DNA of 64,000 nt from Acholoe squamosa (lineage: Eukaryota > Annelida > Polychaeta > Phyllodocida > Polynoidae). The stretch's first letter is position 1. Each line of letters begins with the position of its first letter. Position numbers and translations under genes: made by a program. The notes under the pieces are model-generated. The model was not told the origin of the DNA, made no database searches, and saw nothing but the letters and a program-made list of their open reading frames with translations. Positions 58,402 through 64,000 of the stretch are shown in pieces. Where the stretch lies: positions 2,622,001-2,686,000 of the forward strand of contig OX439038.1 in assembly GCA_949317995.1 (NCBI GenBank). The letters run 5' to 3'.

Positions 58402-61400
58402 TTATAATGGACGCTTAGAAATTTTTCTTGATTTTCTGGAGGGCATGGGGCTGAAGGAGATTATTCCCTTTTTGGCTGGCCTTCCTCTCTTTTTCTTTGT
58501 TTTGTGAGTGGTGAGACTCACATTGGAGGGGTCGTCTTGGTCGGGGTCGTGAAGTGAGCTTGTGGGCCCTGATTGTAGCCTTTTTATGATGGCTTTGGCG
58601 CTAGCTCTTGTGATTGGTCTCCTCAGCCTTGATACATGTACTGATTTCTTCAGTACTTTTCCATCTTGTAGCCTTTTTAGAATAGCTGTAACTGGTGAAG
58701 TCATCTTCATTATGATGTAGGGGCCTGAGTATGTGGGTTGCAACTTTTTTGATGTACATTTGACTAGTAGGGTTGGTATATGTAAATATACCAATTGGCC
58801 TGTGTTATATGAGCTGAGTTCTGCTGAAATGTCATGTCTGGCTTTCATCTTTTTGTGAGCAGAGATCATGTTTTCTGCAGCTTTCATTTGAATATCATCC
58901 CTAAACTGTAGTAGGCTGGTCATAATTTTCTCCCTGGTACTTGAGTCTTTTTCAGCTTTAATCAAGGACAAAGCTGCTTCAGTTGGTAGGTGTGTCTGCT
59001 TGCCAAAGACTAACAAATTTGGTGAGTAGCCTAGTGTTTTTGTGATTTTGATACAAAGGCTCTGAGGGATGATTCTATGGTTTGATGTTGGCGCTCACAG
59101 AGACCTTGGGACCTAGACCAATGTGCACTTCCTGTCACATGTTTAATGCCGAACTTTTCACAAAAATATTTGAATAATTTTGAGACGTATTGTTGGGCAT
59201 TATCTGTGTTTAGTACTGAGGGAGTGCCATGGATACATATGACTCTTTGGAAGAAACCAAGTGCTACAACTGCAGCAGTATTTTCTTCACTTGTCCAGGC
59301 AGTCACATGCCTGGTGGCATGGTCGGTCACCACATGTATGTAGTGAGAGCCATCAGCGGCCTTGGAAAAAGGGCCTATTGTGTCCATGGTGACGTGAGAG
59401 TATGCTGTGAGTACTGGGTCACGTAGTTTCATTGGAGTTTTCAGGTTTTTGGGTCTCTTTTTGGTGGTCAGGCATGTGTGGCAAGTACCGCAGAAGTCAA
59501 AAACTTCTTTAAACATTGATCTCCAGTAATACCTAGCCCTTATGGCTGTATATGTTTTGACTGGACCTAGGTGTCCACCTAGGGGAGAGCAATGGGTTGC
59601 TTCCACTAAAGATTCTGTCCACTTTTCTGGAATTACAATTTGCAGTGTGGGCTCTAGGGTTTTACCCAAGTTGGTATCAGTAATTCTAAAGAGGACTTCG
59701 TCCAGTAAGATGAATTGGTCGTGGTTACGTAGTATTTGATTCATTAATCCTGAGTCGTGTGGCAGGCTACCTTTTTCAATGTAGTTTGCCATGGAGGATG
59801 CAAAAAGGTCTTCTTTTTGGCTTTTAATCAGTGTTTCTCTAGAAGGTGTCAGGGATTGGTGTTTACAGATTTCCTGAACTGCCCTTTCAGCTAGAGGTAG
59901 CACACGGCGGGAGAGCCTAGCTCTCTTGGCGTTTGCAGCTTTGATGGAGACCCTAGGTGACCTAGATTTGGCGGGCCTGCCTTTGGGGCGAGGACTGCTG
60001 CACTTAGGCTTGAGTGGGCGGGTCTTTTTACTGGGCCCTGATTGGCTGGCTGCTGGAGGTGTGTCATCCTGGGACTGGGACTGTGCTCGAGTGAGTACAC
60101 ACAGGTCAGGATTCACACCTTGCTGCCTTTCTGGGGTGCCCTTTCTTGCTATGACGCCTTTTGGTGGTTTATTTGTGCTTCCCCAAATTTTGCCTCCTTT
60201 TAATATTGATCTAGGAGGTCCCAAACAGATGGGATTATTGGGGATTGGGTCGTCTGATCTGAAAACCTTTGTCATGGATATATCTGAAAATTGTACCCTC
60301 TTTGGTGGGAGGATAATTTTTCCTTGTGATCTAATTGGTATTGGATCATCAGAGCCAGGGGGATATTTTCTTCTAGACAGGCAATCTGCCACTAAATTGG
60401 CTCTACCTTGTAGGTATTTTACTTCAAAATCATAGGACATAACAGTATCTATCCATCTTGCCAATCTCCCATTGGTGATATTCTCCTTTTTGTTGAAGAG
60501 GGAGACTAGGGCAGTGTGATCTGAATATACTTTGAAGTGAGTGCCGTCCACATAATGGTGGAACTTTTTGACAGCGAAGATTATCCCAAGTAGCTCTTTG
60601 TCAGTTATTCCATATCTGGTTTCCTGAGGTGTTAGACCTCTCCCAGAGAATTCAATGGGTCTATAAAAACCATGTTCATCTACCTGTGTAATAACTGCTC
60701 CTAAGCTGAAATTGCTGGAGTCTGTGAAGATGATAAAGGGTTTGTTATAGTCTGGGAATTTTAGGACTGCCTCAGTGCAAATTGATGCTTTGATTTTTTC
60801 AAAGGCTGTTTGGCATTGAGTGGTCCATTTGAAGGTACCCTTTGTGGCTTCATATAAGGGCTTCATTATATGGGCAAAACCTCTAATGAATCTCTTATAG
60901 AATTGTGCCATTCCATTGAAACACCTAAGGTCGTGGATGTTTTTAGGTGCTGGGAAGGTTTTAACCGGTGAGATTTTGTCTGGGGAAGGTGAGATGCCGT
61001 GTTGATCTAAGGTAAAACCTAAGAATTCCATTTTGGTGGTGCCAAACTCACATTTTTCTGACTTTAATTTGATGTTTCCTTTGATGAAAAGTTTTAGCAC
61101 TTCATCTAGGTCTTGCAGGTGCCTTTCCCATGTGGGGCTGTATATGGCCACATCATCCACATAGGCTACTGCATTTCTGTATTTGCACTTCATGAGCAAT
61201 TGTTCCATTACATTCATGAATGACAAACCAGAAGTTTTTAAACCCATGGGTAATACTTTGGCCATATATCTTGTGCCATTGGCGGAGAAAGTTGTTAAAG
61301 GCCTTGATTCTTTAGCTAGAGGAATTTGATGGTAGGCGCTGTATACATCCAATTTGGAAAAATATTTAGCACCTGTTCTGCCAACTTGTTGCATGAGGTC

Positions 61401-62828
61401 GTCTGCTCTGGGGAAGGAGTAGGAAAAAGATTTTAGGTTTTGGTTAACCCATCTATAGTCCACGACTATTCTCCATCCTGAGGCCACAGACCTGTCTCCC
61501 TGGGGTTTGGGTACTAAGAAAGCTGGGGAGTTCCACTCACAGGGTTTGGTGCATTCTTCAATGACACCTTGCTGTAAATGTTTATCTAACAGCTCTCTTT
61601 GGAAAATCTCTTTCTTGGGTGACATTCTATAGGATGGTCTGTTGCAGGGTTTGAAATCAGGGATTAATTCTAATTTGACCTCATTTTCAACATTTAATCC
61701 TATGGCACTCTCATTTAATACAAAGGCCTCTCTATTTGATTCAACAATGTTTTTGATTTGTTGTTTTTGGGCCTCAGAGAGCTTGTCACATATTGTATAT
61801 TTTAGAGGGTCGTCCCCTTTGGGTAGCTGATCTAGGGGATCATCTCCACAATTGATGGGGAGCATGTCTTTGTCAGAGATTATGCTGTTGAGGGAGTGTT
61901 GGCTGTTCAGTTTTCCAATGGGAATGGCTTTGTCTAGATTGTTAAGTGCAAAAATGCCTAGGTTCATGTGCTTTTTGATATTGATGGAAAAATCATTTGG
62001 GTTGGCCACTGTTACCGGTATGATTTTTCTTGTTGACCTTGGTTCAACAAGGGCGTGTTTGATTAGTACCGGTAATGTTGTGTCAACATTTTCTGTGATG
62101 CCTGATTTACCTATTAAGGAATCAGGTCCTATGACGATTGCATTGAATGTGGATTCAGAATTTGGTGGCATGGTTAGGCCTTTGGCTGCTCTTATGAAGT
62201 GTGGTAAAGGGGACTTAGTCCCAAAGGAAATTTTGGCCCTATATTTGGTCATAAAATTTACGCCAAGAATTATGGGGTGATTTAGTTTTGGAACAACATG
62301 TAGTCTTGTTTTAAACTCTGTGTTATTGATTAGGAAGGTTATGGTGATGGAATTGTTGACCTGAACTGAGGATTTATCAGCTAGTAGGATAACCATGCGA
62401 GATCTCCTACCATGTCTGAAATTGGGGGTTGATATGATTTTATCTGCCATTTTCTGGCTGATAAAGGAAAGGGAGGCTCCAGAGTCTACAAGGGCTCTGT
62501 AAGAACTGCCATTGATATCAACATTAACTGCGCCTTTAGTCAATTCAGTATTAATGTAAGAGGTCTTACCTTGCCGCCCATACTTACTGGTCTCGACTTT
62601 TAATTGGAGGGTGGAAATTCTCTTGTTCTGGTTCTCATAGAGGTCCTCGCTGTCTGATGAGGAGTCTTCGTCACAATTCACAGGCTGGGGGTCGTGGTTC
62701 TGTTGTTCTGCTGAATTTAATTCTGCTCCATCATTCATGTGTGAAATATGGCATGTGGGGGACGTTCCAATTTTGTTGTCTAAGGTGGGGGCGGGGCTGT
62801 AAGATGCATGGTGGCCCTCCCCTGTGTC
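58402..62828 (-). pseudogene. Ty3/gypsy pol: protease, RT, RNase H, integrase
   Basis: Numbering is from the first ATG (62,738). Protease DSGAS at 85-89. RT about 360-600 with LDVYSAYHQIPL, LPMGLKTSG and YVDD (526-529). RNase H has TDSS (672), the Glu of TDKELLG (715) and YSDH (738-741). A basic Pro/Ser-rich linker of about 160 residues (790-950) follows. Integrase has an HHCC finger (H1049, H1056, C1086, C1089) and D1119, D1179, E1215 (DD35E). The frame stops at 59,031. The remainder (58,402-59,016) is in another frame and carries LGYSP/LVFGKQTHLP, the GPY/F module (TYSGPY, then SVHVSRLRRP) and an AT-hook (KKRGRPAKK). About 25-30 residues usually found between these parts are missing, so a small deletion with frameshift has inactivated integrase. 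The first 30 codons run from the gag stop without an ATG. Confidence 0.92.
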
Positions 62829-62831
62829 CTA
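62829..62831 (-). other. in-frame UAG between gag and pol
   Basis: The gag C-terminal frame and pol share one frame, separated only by this UAG; 30 open codons follow before the first pol Met. This is the arrangement expected for stop-codon readthrough. Confidence 0.55.
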
Positions 62832-64000
62832 TTCAATATTGTCATTGTAGTGTTCTCCTTGTCCAGAATCAGGAGGTTGGTTGTCAGGATGGTTGTCTCC
62901 TGTCTTTTTGTTGTCATTTCTGCCTGGTGTTGGGTCCCTGGATTTCTTTTGTTGCTGGGTCCAATCATCAGGGATTGGGAAATCTGCTGGGACCAGTAGT
63001 TTCTGGAAGGACACCTGGCGGGTGTTGGTGGGGGTGGAGGCAACAGGGATGAAAACAAAATTATTTCTTGTGTCGCTGGATTTGGACCTGCTTTGTTTCC
63101 TTCCTGAGATTTGCTCCTGCCTGGCGACTGATATCTGTTTTTGGAGCTTGATCTGCTGTTTGAGCCGGATCTGGAGTTGTTATAACCTTGTTGATTTTGG
63201 TTGTATCCTGGCTTAGGTTTATCGTCATACTGCTTATTATTGCCATTTCCAGGGGGCTTGTTGTTATAACTGTTGTTATTGTACTGGTCCTTTCTGGATC
63301 TGTTATTGTTGTTGTTGTTGTTGTTCCTTTGCCCATTGTAGTTATTATAGTTCATGGCGCACAAGTCTGAAGATTGGTTTGAGGCATGGGCTGCTTTGGC
63401 TGCTTCCATGACCAATTCTTGTTTTAATGCTGCAGTTTCGGCTTCCCTAATGCTTTTGGGGCTGTCTGAGAGTACAACATTTTTTATTTCATCTTTGAGG
63501 CCATTTATGAGATAGTCCACTTGTACAGATTCATCCAGGTTGCTGTTGGATAGCAATAAGGTCATATCTGCTATATATTCCTCCACAGTCTCTTTGGGTT
63601 GCTGCTTTCTGTTTCTATATCCTTTGATTATTGTGGCAGGGTCAGGCTGGTTGAATCTGCTGAGAAAGGCGGCATAGACTGCCTCAGTGTCATACATGAT
63701 TGGTTTGTCAAAAATGTTTGTGAAAAACCATTGTGCTGCTCTGCCTTTTAAAAAGGTATACATACAGGATGCATTGTTGGGCTGCGGGGGTATGCATTTC
63801 TTATATAGAATTTGAATTCTGCCAGGAATCTGGCTGCAGACCTGTAGGGCGAGGGTTTGTCAAAGGGTTCTGGCTTGTTAAAACAGCTTAATTGAGCAGA
63901 TGTGAGTCGCTCAGGTTCAAAACTCCTGTATCCAGTAGGAGCGGAGAAATTGGATTGTCCTAGATTTGGTATCATTGGTGTGGACTGAGCTGCAGGCTGG
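62829..64000 (-). pseudogene. gag (capsid and basic tail), N-terminus outside window
   Basis: Gag forms the particle. Three collinear frames carry it. The N-terminal part (to 63,748) includes PYRSAARFLAEFKFYIRN. The capsid part (63,763 onward) has FLKGRAAQWFF, FLSRFNQPD, KETVEEYIADMTLLL and YLINGLKDEIKNVVL, matching the Retrotrans_gag pattern. The C-terminal part (63,014-62,829) has FQKLLVPADFPIPDDW. A 1-nt shift in the C-run at about 63,787 joins parts 1 and 2; a second shift lies near 63,080-63,200. The nucleocapsid region has no CCHC knuckle and is instead Asn/Arg/Gly/Ser-rich with a poly-Asn run. The frame is open at the window edge, so the start is beyond 64,000. Confidence 0.85.

Larger units (their letters stand above)
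51404..64000 (-). mobile_element. envelope-bearing Ty3/gypsy-class retrovirus-like element (partial)
   Basis: Collinear gag, UAG, pol, unknown ORF, env and a 3' exon, all minus strand. The 5' LTR, primer-binding site, leader and gag start lie beyond the right edge. If the LTR candidate at 49,562-50,240 belongs to it, the in-window length is about 14.4 kb, large for the class. The insertion edge at 49,561/49,562 would interrupt the unknown plus-strand ORF. The copy has frameshifts in gag and integrase, while env, the accessory ORF and the RT are intact. Confidence 0.8.

Noticed and set aside
59926-60435. 169-codon plus-strand frame antisense to pol
   Set aside because: It mirrors the basic Pro/Ser-rich linker of pol on the opposite strand; no independent features.

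Overview
The window is eukaryotic DNA, most likely from a non-vertebrate animal and probably a marine invertebrate. The evidence is almost no long open frame, dense repeats, a CR1/Jockey-type LINE with an APE endonuclease, tRNA-like Pol III units, many MITE-like inverted repeats, minisatellites, and consensus GT-AG splice sites. I recognise no conserved single-copy host gene, and the species cannot be fixed from the sequence.

Layout. Positions 1-18,300 are non-coding, with tandem repeats (about 1.7-3.2 kb, 12.7-13.5 kb), perfect or near-perfect hairpins (8.7, 11.0, 17.4-17.8 kb), a TIR-bearing MITE (16.1 kb) and one tRNA-like gene (10.7 kb, minus). Positions 18,310-23,408 hold a nearly full-length but mutated LINE on the minus strand. 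Its ORF1 encodes a coiled coil, an RRM-like region and a NADAR (DUF1768) domain; its ORF2 encodes an endonuclease and reverse transcriptase. The LINE sits inside a dispersed repeat whose uninterrupted relative lies at about 33.4-34.3 kb. Positions 23.4-44 kb are a mosaic of low-copy repeat modules, MITEs, a tandem SINE and two minisatellites; the 41.1-43.1 kb array appears to have expanded from a short unit that is single-copy in sister modules. Positions 44-49.6 kb hold a 5'-truncated LINE fragment and a low-complexity Lys/Thr/Pro-rich frame on the plus strand.

Positions about 49.6-64 kb (minus strand, running off the right edge) are the most interesting part: a large Ty3/gypsy-class, envelope-bearing, retrovirus-like element. 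In transcription order it has gag, an in-frame UAG, pol (protease, RT, RNase H, integrase with GPY/F module and AT-hooks), a 1.2 kb spacer, an unknown ORF behind a strong 3' splice site, and a 916-codon envelope-like frame. The envelope frame has no usable ATG, begins at a splice acceptor and carries a consensus donor near its end. A further 3' exon has tandem AG acceptors that would choose between two reading frames. On the opposite strand between env and the presumed 3' LTR is a TATA-driven candidate two-exon gene for a short Cys-rich protein, and a cluster of CRE-like sites. This resembles the layout of complex retroviruses (spliced env, accessory ORFs, possible antisense gene). The copy is damaged: there are frameshifts in gag and a small deletion plus frameshift in integrase. 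Splicing, LTR limits and the antisense gene are inferences from sequence only.
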